Source: Boesenbergia rotunda
Taxonomy: Eukaryota; Streptophyta; Magnoliopsida; Zingiberales; Zingiberaceae
Length of the DNA stretch: 64,000 nucleotides
Direction of reading: 5' to 3'
Assembly (NCBI GenBank): GCA_024364735.1
Contig: JAGFNQ010000961.1
Location: 92,098 to 156,097 of the forward strand
Part shown: positions 9,898 to 21,462 of the stretch, one piece after another
How the letters are laid out: each line of letters starts with the position of its first letter
Position numbering within the stretch: the first letter of the stretch is position 1
Position numbers and translations under genes: made by a program
The notes under the pieces: generated by a model
What the model was told of the DNA's origin: nothing
Seen by the model: the letters and a program-made list of their open reading frames with translations, nothing else
Databases searched by the model: none

Positions 9898-12800
9898 TGT
9901 GGGATCGGATTGAATCGATAGAGGTGGGGGGTGAATATCGATCGTAAAAATTTTCGATCAAAGAGAGCAATTACGCATCGAAAATAGTAAAATCAATCGC
10001 TAACACGATTTCTTTTTACTTGGCTCGGAGTCGCGGTCGGCTCCTACTCCAAGACCCACGGTCCTTGACCGTTTACGATGGTCAATTCTATATTCGAAAA
10101 GAGTTTACAAGTCGGAGTGCAAATATAGAACTGAAAATGAAATTACAACACTTAAAGAATTAAACTTTTATCGACGGCCGGAGAGGTTGGAAGTTCGGAG
10201 CAGCGGGTAGTCGTTGGCGCTTGAATCGCGAGTACAGAGCTTGTGGGAGCGTAGCGCTTGAACGAAAGTGTTGAGAGCGAGATTTGCAAGTTATTCTAAA
10301 GCCTTGGGGGTGAGCCCCTATTTATACTGGTCAGTGGTGTTGGGACCGGGTGCATGTTGACATGGATTCGGGTTCGTAATTTTTAAAATTAATTACGTGC
10401 AGCGGAAGATTTAGCATAAATAATTTCTCAAATTATTTAACCACACATCTAGCATGCAACCTTATGTTGTGTAGACATGATCATATATTTAAAATTTTAC
10501 AGAAACGTAAACTAATTTACTTGTTACCTCGCGTAACTCGAAGAAAGGGACGAGATCCAACCGTAAGCGTCCCTTAGAAGCTCCGCCTCTATTCGCGTCC
10601 ACGCCGAGTTTTCTTCGGGATGACTTCGCAAAGCCACGAGTTTCGTGCCGACAAGAACTACTAGATTCTCCAAAGGCACGACAAGAATACCAAGAGAGAG
10701 ATGGAAAGACTAACCACCAAAAGAAGAACGGAATCAAGATTCCGGGAAGAAGGAAGGAGTTGCGCCCACTTCTTCTTCTTGCGGCAGCTTCTTGGTGGCC
10801 AAAGGTGGCTGATCGCCGGAGCTTGGACGCCAGAGAAGGAGGCCGGTGGTGGTTGTAGCTCACGGCAGCAAGGGCCTCCTCTAGGGCCGGCGGCACTAGA
10901 GAAGGGAGAGGGAGAGAAGGCTTATTCCTAGATCTCTTTTATTGATCTCCAAGTCTTGCCTTGGTTCCTTTATATAGTGGCCTCTCAACCGCCAAGTCTC
11001 CTTTTTATGGAATAAATTTTTCATAAGAAATTTATCATATAAATTTTTCTATGATTTATTCCATCATGCCAAGCTGTTATCATAATTTAATTTATGATAA
11101 AAAAATCAACCATGTCTCCCTTTTCTTATGGAATAAATTTTCACAAGAAATGTATTATATAAATTTTTCTTATCATGGAAAATCAATTCATAATTGATTT
11201 TATAAAATAAAATAAACTATTCAAAGTTTTTTTTAATTTCCATGAAAATAATAAACCAAACCTCGGTTTATAAAATTTATATTATCCATAATTTTATAAA
11301 ACAAACCACACTTGGTTTATTTTATAACTTGAACCAAACAATTTGGTTCTCCCCTTTTTGTTGTGGCCGGCCAAGCACCCTCTTTGGCCGGCCACATCCA
11401 AGCCTTGACCCAATGAATTAAACTCATTTAATTCATCCAATAAGTCTTCAAAAGACTTAGCCATTTTACGCTTCCGATGCGTCTCTGAAAAATTCAGATT
11501 CGACTTATCTCTCTTGATCGGAAAATCCAATTTTCAACTCGTTTTAAATCCCTCGGATTACTCTTAGTGCGTGTGACTAAATAGGCTTTCGATTTATGTT
11601 GGCCGTCTATAATTAACCAATTATAGAATGATCATGAGTGGCACCTAGTAGTACATCATAATCCCCAATTAATCGAAAGATCAACGGTTGACCTCAGAAA
11701 TGATTCTGAACCCCTTCAGCAGCTATAATGAATCGTGCCTCATTCCCTTCACCATCTTATACCCACTTGGTTCAGGACATGGTCTATGTGTGTCAGTCCC
11801 CACTAGGCTGAATGCGTCACACCTAGCCCAAGTAACATTTTCTCGTCCTACGGATTCTAATTACTCTCATGTATCTAAGAGATTCATACTCTGAACATGT
11901 CATGCTCTGGCCAGAGGCTTCGAGTAACAATCCGACGACAGGCCTTGGGTATACATCTCCTCGCAAGGAGTGGTGAATCCTTTGTAGGCTGTTCTTCGGG
12001 CACTTCGGCTTATACCCAATCATCCTGGGTCCACACCTCCTTGGAGATGCTTGCTTAAGATGTCAAAGTATAAGTCTCCATGACCAAGATGACTTGAACA
12101 CCGCAAGTCTAAGGAACATCGCACTTATGCTGCAGTAAGAACTTCACTGATATGTCTATATGTAGACTACCATATGAAGTTTTACAGCCAGTCACTCCAA
12201 TAAACTAGTTCCCTTAACTAGCATTCATGTTTATCTCTGGACATCCCAATGTCTCCAGCCAGTGAGAATCGACAGATTAGAGAATAACCCATGCTAGTCT
12301 CAATGGAATTGATAGTGTCCGTATCTATCAATTCATCGACTAGGGACAATTTCAATACTTCACAATTGCACATGTAGAGATAATCACTAGTTGTGAATTC
12401 ATCATAAATTCTCTCATGCTGTGAATTGTATTACGGACATTCAGTAAATGAGTTTAAGATCTCAATCAAATACACAGACATGTATACTCAAATAGTGAAT
12501 ATTCATTTATTAAAATAAATGATTACAATCATAAGGCGATTGCCTTAGGACACTTCTCTCATATTACTAACAAGTGGGGCGCCTGTGATGAAGGGGGTGC
12601 CTGACACATGGCCTATCCTGCGAGAACTCCAATTCGCAGACTCGACCAGCGCTTATCCCTTCAACTGGGGCGCTTGAGCTAACTTGGGCGCCTGTGTTAA
12701 CACAGGCGCCTAGCTTGACTTGATCCAGAGGCTTGCGTGGCAGTTTGCTTCGAATGCTCTGTTTAACCCTTCACTGGGGCGCCTGTCTCAATACAGGCGC

Positions 12801-12990
12801 CTAGCCTAGCTAGGCTGCCTCACTCTATTGAGGCGCCTCAGTGCAGAAAACTCCTTCTATTCGTTCCTGCAACCAGGGTTAGTTCCAAAGACATACAAAG
12901 CATACAAATGATAAGATTAGAACATTATTTACAGCCTGAGCTGTCTTGGTTCTGACTTTGGGTCTCCCAAATGGAACCCTAGGTCGAACC
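9898..12990 (-). repeat. S1 5' LTR, interrupted by L1 and truncated
   Basis: The LTR pieces are 9898-10337 and 12578-12990, separated by L1 and its duplicated AGTGG. It ends abruptly after GGTCGAACC, where the 3' LTR continues for about 400 bp more, because S2 starts at 12991. It includes a perfect 24-bp palindrome at 12687-12710 (GGCGCCTGTGTT followed by its reverse complement). Confidence 0.85.
10338..12572 (-). mobile_element. L1: solo LTR (2235 bp), AGTGG duplication
   Basis: It begins TGTTGGGACCGGG and ends TTACTAACA, flanked by the direct repeat AGTGG (10333-10337 and 12573-12577). L4 (41358-43608) is the same sequence in the other orientation. There is no primer-binding site, polypurine tract or pol sequence, so it is a solo LTR left by recombination between two LTRs. 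A TATA-like TATATAAA lies on the minus strand at 10969-10976, which sets the LTR sense as minus. GGCCGGCC palindromes (about 11361-11398) form a potential hairpin with TGTGGCCGGCC arms. Confidence 0.9.
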
Positions 12991-13133
12991 TGTTGGTGCA
13001 GTATGCACCCAAGTCAAACCTGTGTTTTGATATTGACAAAAGGGTTCAAAAGTTAAGGGTTAGTCGTTGTCTAACAAGTTTCTTGAGTGTACAGGAAAAG
13101 CCCTAGCGAAGGAATGCTAGGCACTGGTGAAGN
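12991..13133 (+). mobile_element. S2: stub of a type-2 Sirevirus 5' LTR
   Basis: TGTTGGTGCAGTATGCACCC and the following 130 bases match the start of the S4 LTR type, read on the plus strand, including one hairpin CCTAGC...GCTAGG. It follows S1 LTR sequence directly at 12991 and stops in the hairpin array at the ambiguous base. It either inserted into the S1 5' LTR or was joined to it by the assembly. Confidence 0.75.
13133..13133. other. Ambiguous base (N)
   Basis: This is the only N in the window. It falls in the type-2 LTR hairpin array, and a few bases later the sequence is C1 leader. It may mark a collapsed or mis-joined repeat. Confidence 0.95.
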
Positions 13134-13970
13134 GGCTAGGTAGTATTTAATTTTTGTAATTAAATCGACACATGTTTAGCCGAGCTTTTTGTTTACTTTT
13201 CGATCTAGATTTCATGTACACTCCTTCACGGAGTATAGGATCGATGATGTAAATAATTAGCTAGTCATCTTGGCTCGGAGATCCCTCAAGGTGGCTTGCG
13301 CATGGTGTAGGGAGGAGCGGACGAGGTGACTACATGACTAGAGGCGCATTGGAGACCAAGGCCATGAAAAGTTGGGAAATCTAGGATTTTCTTTTTCATT
13401 ATGTTGGTATGTGCTTGTCGTGTGTGTGCTTGTTAAAATTCCTCAAAATCAATAACTAAGTGGGAGAGGGACCCTACCCGTGGCCTCCATTACAATCTGA
13501 CAAGTGATACGAACAAGCCCGCGCGTCAGCTCTGAGTGCCTTCCTCCATAACGGGATAGGCTTATTCTATGGATCCTGGGTCAAAAAGATTATGGAGAAT
13601 TATTGAAGAGTGTGTGTACTTCCCCAACGGAAGACATATAATCGAAAATAATTCTCTTGGTGTCATGTAATGGTAAACACTTAGATACAAATATTAGTAT
13701 CCTCCCCAACGTAGTCATGCTATTATTTGTAGGGCCAAATTGAACCAACGATTAATCTTATTTGTCAAAAAGTTAGGTTGACTAGATAATATGATTAATG
13801 GGTAAAACCTCCTCTTACGAATGTAGAATTCGTATACATCCACACTAACGTGGCATGTGAGTTCTCGGTGTTTGAGGCGTTGGTTGATTTCGAAAAATTT
13901 ATTATTTGAGGAATCAATTTATTTTCGAATTCTAAAAGTAGTGTATGTTATGATTCTCAGGATTTTCAAA
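13134..13970 (+). other. C1 leader, no gene seen
   Basis: Untranslated leader upstream of the gag start. I find no primer-binding site and no similarity to the 3' LTR of C1, so the element is truncated within the leader. GTGGGAGAGGGACC at about 13460 is purine-rich. No supported coding sequence. Confidence 0.5.
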
Positions 13971-14765
13971 ATGGTGTTTAATCCCATTGCAACCATACTT
14001 AAGGAGAATAAACTTACTGGTCCCAATTACATTGACTGGAAAAGAAACCTAGAGATTGTTCTTACTGCTGAAGAGTACAAATATGTGCTCTTGAGGACTG
14101 TCCTGAAAGGCCTAGCGAGAACTCTAGTGAAGAGCAGAGGGAGCGCTTTAAGAAGTGGGTCAAGGCAGATGTGATGGCGCGGTGCTACATTCTGGCATCT
14201 ATGTCGAATGTATTGCAACATCAGCATCAAGCCATGCCCACTGCTTATGCATTGATGCTAAACCTCATGTAGCTCTTCGGGCACCAGGGGCCGCTAGGCA
14301 GGTTGCGATGATGAAACTGATGACGACTATTATGATCGAAGGACACACGTTAGTGATCATGTCCTGAAAATGATGGCTCACCTCAATGAGATTGAGGTAC
14401 TAGGAGCACAAATCGAAGGGGAAACCCAGGTCGATATTATGTTCTAGTCTCTTCCTAGGAGTTTTGAGCAGTTCCGGCTCAACTATAACATGAATAAGCA
14501 TGAGTATACATTGGGGGAACTGCTAGGAGAACTCCAGGCGGCAGAGGGCCTATTTCGTCAGAGCTCTCAGGCCTTGGTTACCCAGAAGGTTTCTACTTCT
14601 GTGCCTAAAGACAAGAAAGAAGAAATAAGGTTGGATCAAGAAGGCAGCAGTAGCAGCATCGCAGGGATCTCGGACTGGCGTGAAGAAGCCGAAAGGCAAG
14701 TGCTTCACGTGTAAGCAAACTGGACACTGGAAGGTGAACTGTCCCCGTCATCAAGACAAAGGTAT
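13971..14765 (+). pseudogene. C1 gag remnant
   Basis: The start MVFNPIATILKENKLTGPNY at 13971 is the usual Copia Gag N-terminus (LTGPNYxxWkrnl). Later pieces in other frames include FKKWVKADVMARCYILASM and MNKHEYTLGELLGELQAAEG (from 14490), followed by a CCHC knuckle CFTCKQTGHWKVNC at about 14703-14745. Several stops and frameshifts separate these parts, so it is inactive. Gag would form the virus-like particle; the knuckle binds RNA. Confidence 0.85.
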
Positions 14766-14798
14766 TTCTTCGTGCTTAGTCGTTGAACATGTTTAGCG

Positions 14799-17648
14799 GT
14801 GCTATCTACCAGTACCTGGTGCGTAGATACGAGAGTCACTGATCATGTCTGCAATACTCTGCAGGGGTTCATGGAAACCCGACGGCTAGCTAATGGGGAA
14901 ATCGTCATCTACATGGGCAATGCTACGGAGGTGGCAGCAGTTGTAGTGGGAGATTTTTATTTATCGTTTGATAGAAATAAAGTGTTGGTTTTGAGAGATT
15001 GCTTATATGTACCTTCTTTTAGAAAGAATTTAATTTCGGTTTCTAAATTAATAAAGGATGGATATTCTATTACTTTTAATAACAGAGTTATTATAAAGAG
15101 AAATAGAGAGATTATCTATTCGGGTATTATGGTTGGCAATCTGTATACTCTAGAACCAAAAACTCCCACGATGCAAATAGAGGTCAATAGCTCATCATCT
15201 AACCTAAATAAGAGAAATGAGCCTTCTAAAATAAACCAGACATATCTTTGGCACCTTAGGCTTGGTCATATAAACCTTAGTAGGATTCAGAGGTTGATAG
15301 TCGATGGGCCCTTAGGTTCATTGGTAGTAGAAGACTTCCCAACCTGTGAGTCTTGCTTAGAAGGTAAGATGACCAAGAGACCTTTCAAGGCTAAGGGGTA
15401 TAGGGCCAAAAATGTGCTAGAACTAGTTCATTCTGATTTGTGTGGTCCTATGTCCATCCAGGCTAGAGGTTGGTTTGAATACTTCGTCACTTTCATTGAC
15501 GATTATTCAAGGTATGGATATATTTACTTGATGCGCCGCAAGTCTGAATGCTTTGATAAGTTCAAAGAGTTCAAGGCTGATGTAGAGAAACGTCAAGGTA
15601 AAGGTATCAAGACACTGCGATCAGATCATGGTGACGAGTACCTCTTAGGAGAGTTTAGCACCTATCTATCAGAAGCTGGGATTTAGTCCCAGCTAACTGC
15701 ACCCGGTATGCCCCAATAGAATAGTGTGGCAGAAAGAAGGAATAGGACTCTAATGGAAATGGTTAGGTCAATGATAAGCTACTCTGAGTTACCAGATTCG
15801 TTCTAGGGATATGCTTTGGCTACGACTGCGTATATTTTGAACATGGTACCATCTATGTCAGTCCCTTTTACACCCATAGAATTGTGGACTGGGCGAAAGC
15901 CTAGTCTAGGACATAATCGGATTTGGGGTAGTCCAGCACATGTGCTAAAGGGAGATACTGATAAGTTGGAATCTCGTACAGAAGGACGTGTGTTCGTAGG
16001 CTATCCTATGGGATCGAAGGGTGGTCTGTTCTATAGTCCTAAGGATCAGAAGGTAATCGTTAGCACAAATGTCAGATTCTTAAAAGAAGATTATGTGATG
16101 AACCACAAGCCCAAGAGTATACTAGTGCTTGAAGAGTTAAGAGGAGATGTTCCGACCTTAAGATCAACTGTACAAGAGGATATACCACAAGTTACTGCAC
16201 CGCATGTCACAGAAGATACACAGATGGTACCTCATCGTAGTGGGAGGGTTGTTAGACAACCTGAGAGGTTCATGTTTTTGGGAGAGTCTTCGGACTTGGT
16301 CCCTGGAAAACATGAGCCGGATTCCTGGACCTATGATGAGACCCTCCAAGATAAGGATGCAGATTCTTGGCAAAGGACAATGAACTCTGAGATAGAATCA
16401 ATGGATTCTAATCATGTCTGGGAGCTAGTAGAACCACCCAACGGTGTAAAAGCCATTAAATGCAAGTGGATCTACAAGAGAAAGAGAGGATCAGACGGGA
16501 AGGTTGAGACCTTCAAAGCTAGGCTTGTTGCGAAAGGGTATACTCAGAAAGAGGGTATCGATTATAAGGAGACCTTTTCACCGGTAGCCATGCATAAGTC
16601 TATCCGGATTCTCTTATCTATTGCCGCTCATATGGACTATGAGATATGGCAGATGGATGTCAAGATGGCTTTCCTTAATGGAAGTCTTGATGAGACCATC
16701 TACATGAAGCAACCAGAAGGGTTCATTGAAAAGGGCAAAGAGCATCTAGTGTGCAAGCTTAATTGATCCATTTATGGATTGAAGCAAGCTTCACGATCTT
16801 GGAACATCCGCTTTGATGAAGTAATCCGGTCATATGTACTTATTCAAAACCCGGATGAGTCATGTGTATATAAGAGGTGTGACGGAAACATAGTGGTGTT
16901 TCTTGTACTTTATGTAGATGATATTTTGTTAATAGGCAACAATGTCAAAGTGTTATCAGACGTAAGAGTTTGGTTGTCCAAACAATTCGATATGAAGGAC
17001 TTGGGAGAAGTGGGACACATTCATGGGATCAAGGTCATAAGGGATCGCCAAAAATGGATATTGTGCTTATCTCAAGCTTCATACATTGACACTGTTCTAG
17101 CTCGTTTTAGCATGGAAAACTCCAAGAAAGGTTTTCTACCTTTCAGGCATGGAGTTCCTCTATCCAAGGAGATGTGTCCGAAAATATCAAAGGAGATAGA
17201 GGAAATTAAGGCAGTTCCTTATGCATCGGTTATAGAAAGCCTCATGTCTGCTATGTTGTGCGTAAGACCAGATATCTGTTTTACCGTGGGCATAGTTAGC
17301 AGATATCAGAGTATCCCTGGACAGGAACATTGGATTGCGGTAAAGCATATATTGAAATACCTGAGACAGACTAGGGATTATATGATGGTTTACCGGGCAA
17401 ACCAATTATTCCCTGTGGGTTATACGGATTCGGATTTTCAGTCAGACAGGGACAAGAATAAGTATACCTAGGGGTTTATGTTTACTCTAGGAGGTGGAGC
17501 CATAGTTTGGAGGAGTGTCAAGCAGAAATGCATGGCGGACTCCACCATGGAAGCTAAATATGTGGCAACCTCAAAGGCAGCCAAGGAAGTTATATGGCTT
17601 AGGAACTTCATCATGGACTTGGATGTGATTCCTGGTTTGCCCAGATCT
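14799..17648 (+). pseudogene. C1 pol, 5' part (protease to RNase H)
   Basis: Domains in order: protease with the catalytic DTG altered (WCVDTRVTDH); GAG-pre-integrase (LWHLRLGHIN); integrase zinc finger and core (CESCLEGK, HSDLCGPM, DDYSRYGY, SDHGDEY); RT (WIYKRKRG, ARLVAKGYTQKEG, YVDDILLIGNN); and the start of RNase H (YTDSDFQSDRDKN). Stops interrupt it at about 15684, 15716, 15805, 16763 and 17469; one fits TGG-to-TAG and one CGA-to-TGA. Coding sequence stops at VIPGLPRS where the S3 LTR begins at 17649, and continues at 26940. Confidence 0.9.
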
Positions 17649-18918
17649 TGTTGGTGCAGGAAGCACCTAAGTCAAACCTGGGTTTTGATAATGGCAAAGG
17701 GTTCATAAGTTAAGGTGTTATTGTGATCTAACAAGCTTACTAAGTGTGCAGGAAAAGTCCTACGTACACTAGGCAAGAAGTCCTGGCAAAGGGCTGAGCA
17801 AGAAGTCCTGGTCAAGGACTGGGCAAGAAGACCTGACCGGAAGTTGGGCAAAGAAGTCCTGGTCGAGGACTGGGCAACAAGTCCTGGCAAAGGGCTGGGC
17901 ACCGAAGACCTGACCGGAAGTTGGGCAAGAAGTCATGGTCGTGGACTGGGCACGAAGACCTAGTAAGGTGGATTGGGCAAAAGTCCAACCAGAGGAGCCG
18001 GTTGGCAAAAAGGTAAACTCTCCTAAGAGGAGTAGGTGAGGATGCGTTTCCCGTGCAGGGAACAGTAGGCGTCGGTTCGACCTAGGGTTCCATTTGGGAG
18101 ACCCAAAGTCAGAACCAAGATAGCTTAGGCTGTAAATAATGGCTAACATATTTTTTCTTGTGCTTTGGAACTAACCTTGGTTGCAGGGAACGAAGGAATG
18201 GGTTTCTGCAGCTCAGGCGCCTCAAAGGAGTTAGGCGCCCCACTAGGGTTAGGTGCCCGTATGGATACGGGCGCCCCAGTTGAATGCTAAACCAAAGCAA
18301 GCGAAGCAAAACTGCCACGAAGCCTCTGGACGTACTCAGCTCAGGCGCCCGAGACTATACGAGCGCCCCCATCAGCTCAGGCGCCCCAGTGAAGATGGAT
18401 AAGCGCTGACCGAGCCTGCGGATAATAGATCGTGCATGGAAGGCCACGTGTAGGTGCCCCCATCGACACAGGCGCCCCCATGGGTGCTATAAAAGGGGGT
18501 TCACCCCCAAGGCTTCGAACAACATCACTCTCAACGCTCCAAGAACTTTCGTTCAAGCGCTACGCTCTGACAACCTCCGACTTCGAGATTCCAGTGCCAG
18601 CGATGACCCTCTGCTCCGAAATTCGATCCACCTCAGGATCAGTAAATTTAAATTACGAAAGTGTTGTTAATTCAATTTCCAATTCTATATCTGTACTGTC
18701 AAGCTGTAAAAGATTTTTCGAATATAGAATTTCCCAAAGTAAACAGTCAAGGACCGTGAGCCTTGGAGTAGGAGCCGACTGCAACTCCGAACCAAGTAAA
18801 ACCAACCTGCGTTCGTGATTGATTTATTATTTTCCGCTGTGTATTTTCTCTATTTTTTCAAAAAATTTGATCTCGATATTCACCCCCCCCCCCTCTATCG
18901 AGTTTCTACGATCCAACA
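17649..18918 (+). repeat. S3 5' LTR (1270 bp)
   Basis: From TGTTGGTGCAGG to GATCCAACA. U3 contains a tandem array of roughly 25-bp units (17760-17985; AGTCCTGGTCGAGGACT can fold on itself) and about ten GGCGCC-centred palindromes (18205-18480). The promoter follows at 18488. The LTR ends in a C-rich stretch before TATCGAGTTTCTACG. Confidence 0.92.
18488..18508 (+). promoter_or_regulatory. TATA box and adjacent hairpin, S3 5' LTR
   Basis: TATAAAA at 18488-18494 is followed at once by GGGGG TTCA CCCCC (18495-18508), a potential stem-loop. The same arrangement occurs in the 3' LTR (TATAAAA at 26510) and in inverted form in S1 and S5. Transcription would start about 30 bp downstream; this is inference. 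Confidence 0.75.
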
Positions 18919-18920
18919 AG

Positions 18921-18932
18921 TGGTATCAGAGC
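18921..18932 (+). promoter_or_regulatory. Primer-binding site of S3
   Basis: TGGTATCAGAGC, two bases after the LTR end, complementary to initiator tRNA-Met. Confidence 0.92.
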
Positions 18933-19149
18933 GGGTGGCTCAAATTTGGTGCAACCACCATTTTGAGAGTTGTTTTTCGGATTTACGAAATTATTTTAAT
19001 TTTTTTTTTTGAATCTTTCTCGTTAATTGAGGTTGGTGCAACACCACTCGATCGTTTTTTTGTTGTATTTTTCTTCCGCACTACTAATCCAAGACCAAGT
19101 CTTGGAATAAGTTTTTCTTTATTTTTCGTTTTCAGAAACTATTATAGTC

Positions 19150-20799
19150 ATGCAAGAGGGATTCAGCACAGCCAGACCACCGCTTTTCAGTGGAGAAGAT
19201 TTCTCCTACTGGAAAAGCAGGATGGAAGTCTACCTGAAAACTCAGGTGGACATATGGATAATTATCCAATCTAGCTTGGAGATTCCCAAGAATGCAGAAG
19301 GAGTGGCACAACACTACTCTGAATGGGACGCCTCGTTGAAGAAGAAGATCGAGGCTGATGCAAAAGCAACCCAGACGTTGCAATGCGGATTGACCAAGGA
19401 AGAGCTGAATTGGGTGGGTTCTTTTAGCAGTGCCAAAGAACTGTGGAACAAGCTAATTGAGCTGCACGAAGGTACCTCCGACACCAGAATCAGCAAAAGG
19501 GATATGTTACTCAACAGACTCTACACGATCAAAATGAACGAAGGAGAATCAGCAGCACAGCTCCACGCCAAAATCCAGGAGCTGATGAATGGGCTGCACA
19601 CAATAGGTCACAAGGTAGAGAACCGTGATCTAATCAGGTATACCCTAAACGCGTTCCCTAGGAACACATTGTGGGAATCTATGGTAGATGCTTACAAGGT
19701 TTCCAAGGACCTTTCACAAATTAAATTAGATGAACTTTTTTCAGAATTAGAATTGCATCAACAGACTAACTCCACAATGGTCGAGAAAAGTATTACCTTT
19801 ATTGCAGGTAAAACCCAAGGAAAAGTCCTCAAGAAGAAACCTCAACCAGCACCCTAGTCTGACTCGGACATAGACTCAGAAGAGAGTGAAGGGGATCGAC
19901 CCAAGTTGGTTCGGCTAGCTCGGGACTACTACAATGAGCTGAAGCACCAGACAAATAAAAAGAAAGCAAACCGAAGAAAGGAAGATCCAGCTGAACCTTC
20001 AACTTCAAAAGGAAAAACAAATGTCACCTGCTACGAATGCAACAAGAAGGGACATTACAAATCAGAATGCCCAAATCTGAAGGAAGCCAAGAAAACTCGA
20101 AGGAAGAAGGCTCTCCAAACCACCTAGGATGAATCTTCCTCCGAAGAAGAAGAAGAGACGCCGCAATCAAATCTTCTCGCTTTAACCGCTTTGGAAGACA
20201 TCGACACCGGGTCGGAATCGGAGCCAGACGACGGAAGGCTCACAATCTCAGAAAACGACCAAATAACGGTAAGAGGTTATTCAGAATACGAACTTTTGAA
20301 GTTAATTTCATATTTATCTCGTAACTTGGTGAAAGCAAAAATCTGGGTCGAGTCCCTCCGACAGGAAATAAAACTCCTGAAAGAGGAAGTCGACTCGAGA
20401 TCCTTGACCGAGAAGGTTCAAGAAGGAAACTCTACTCAAGTTGAAAAACTTGAGAAAGAGAATTCCTCCTTGAAAACACAAGTCAAGGAGCTCAGAGTTG
20501 CTTTAGAACGATTCATTTCGGGTTCCAAGGGTCTTGATATGATCCTTGGAAAATAGAAGTCCGTTCTTAACCGATCTGGATTAGGGTATCGAACCAAGTC
20601 TAGAAAACGGTCTTATTATGCTGTATTGAACCAACCTAAAGTCAAAGTTCAAGCATGGGTCTCCAAACTTTGCTTGAACAACCAAGCTGGACCAAACCAG
20701 TATTGGATCCCCAAGGACAAGATTCACATCTTGCCTAATCATTATCGAGGCTATAGTCCAGGGGGAGCCAGTTTAAAAATAATTTTCATAATTAGATAA
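19150..20799 (+). pseudogene. S3 gag (Sirevirus), three nonsense codons
   Basis: A single frame of 549 codons from ATG 19150 to TAA 20797, broken only by TAG at 19855, 20125 and 20554; all three fit CAG-to-TAG. Residues 1-235 are the capsid-like domain (FSYWKSRMEVYLKTQ, LWNKLIELHEGTSD). A CCHC knuckle CYECNKKGHYKSEC lies near residues 294-307. An acidic SSSEEEEE stretch follows, then a long predicted coiled coil (LEKENSSLKTQVKELRVALE), the extended Gag tail typical of Sireviruses. The start was chosen because MQEGFSTARPPLFSGEDF aligns with the S1 Gag start. Confidence 0.9.
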
Positions 20800-21462
20800 G
20801 TTTTTTTTGCTTATTTCTTTAATTTTATTGCATGCTTGCTTGTTTATTTACTACTGCAATTATCATGTTTAGATCTAGGACTGGTTAGACTAAGGACGAA
20901 ATGACTTAGTTGAAATTTGAAAACCTAGTATTAGGTGGAGGTGAGATGATAGTACGTTAGGAAAGTCTTTCTAATAAGGTCAAGTATACTCTACTTGGTC
21001 CGTTTAGTCTAGCGGAACTAACCGAAGCTACCGATCCAAGACCCAAGCTAGTTAGACCAAAATCTTTCAAGAAGTAACTTGAAGATGAATTTTCTATAAA
21101 AGGCTTTGTCAAGGAAAGGGTTGATGATGCAATAAAGCTACGGCCAAAGAAGGCCTAGTGCCTCGCCAAGACCTGGGAGCCAATTATAGAAAATCAAATT
21201 TACTTTACTATTGTCAGATTTGAATCTAACACAAATTTCAATTAATCTTAGATTCAACTCAATTTTTCAAAATAAAGATTTTCAAAAATAATTTTTTAAC
21301 CATGTTTTTTTTCAAAACCTGTCTCACAAAACCCATATGGTTAACGTGATTGATAAAACTAGACTGGGTGAGACAGACTAGGTTGTGAAAATCAATTTAA
21401 GCTATCCTTAATTCTAATTAGATCCAAATCAATAAATACTTTATGTGTAGGAACATAAAGAT
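20800..21462 (+). other. S3 gag-pol spacer
   Basis: About 660 nt with stops in all frames. Part is shared with S1 and S5: a segment at about 20980-21180 can be read as VKYTLLGPFSLAELTEATD with similar peptides in the other copies. The pol frame has no ATG; it opens after TAG 21448 in CTTTATGTGTAG, which resembles a splice acceptor. Confidence 0.6.

Larger units (their letters stand above)
3052..12990 (-). mobile_element. S1: Sirevirus, LTR type 1
   Basis: A near-complete minus-strand Ty1/Copia element: 3' LTR (3052-4306), polypurine tract, long A/T-rich 3' spacer, pol, gag-pol spacer, gag, primer-binding site and 5' LTR (9898-12990, interrupted by L1 and cut off at 12990). Sirevirus assignment rests on the Gag coiled-coil tail, multiple CTCCCCC tracts (polypurine on the coding strand) near the 3' LTR and palindrome-rich U3. 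Its LTRs look about 4-5% different by eye. It is truncated on the right by S2, so its target-site duplication cannot be confirmed. Confidence 0.85.

Noticed and set aside
10489..10896. 135-residue frame shared with L4 (43097-43456)
   Set aside because: It lies in the U5 region of a solo LTR; the shared protein only reflects high DNA similarity of two copies and the N-terminal ends disagree.
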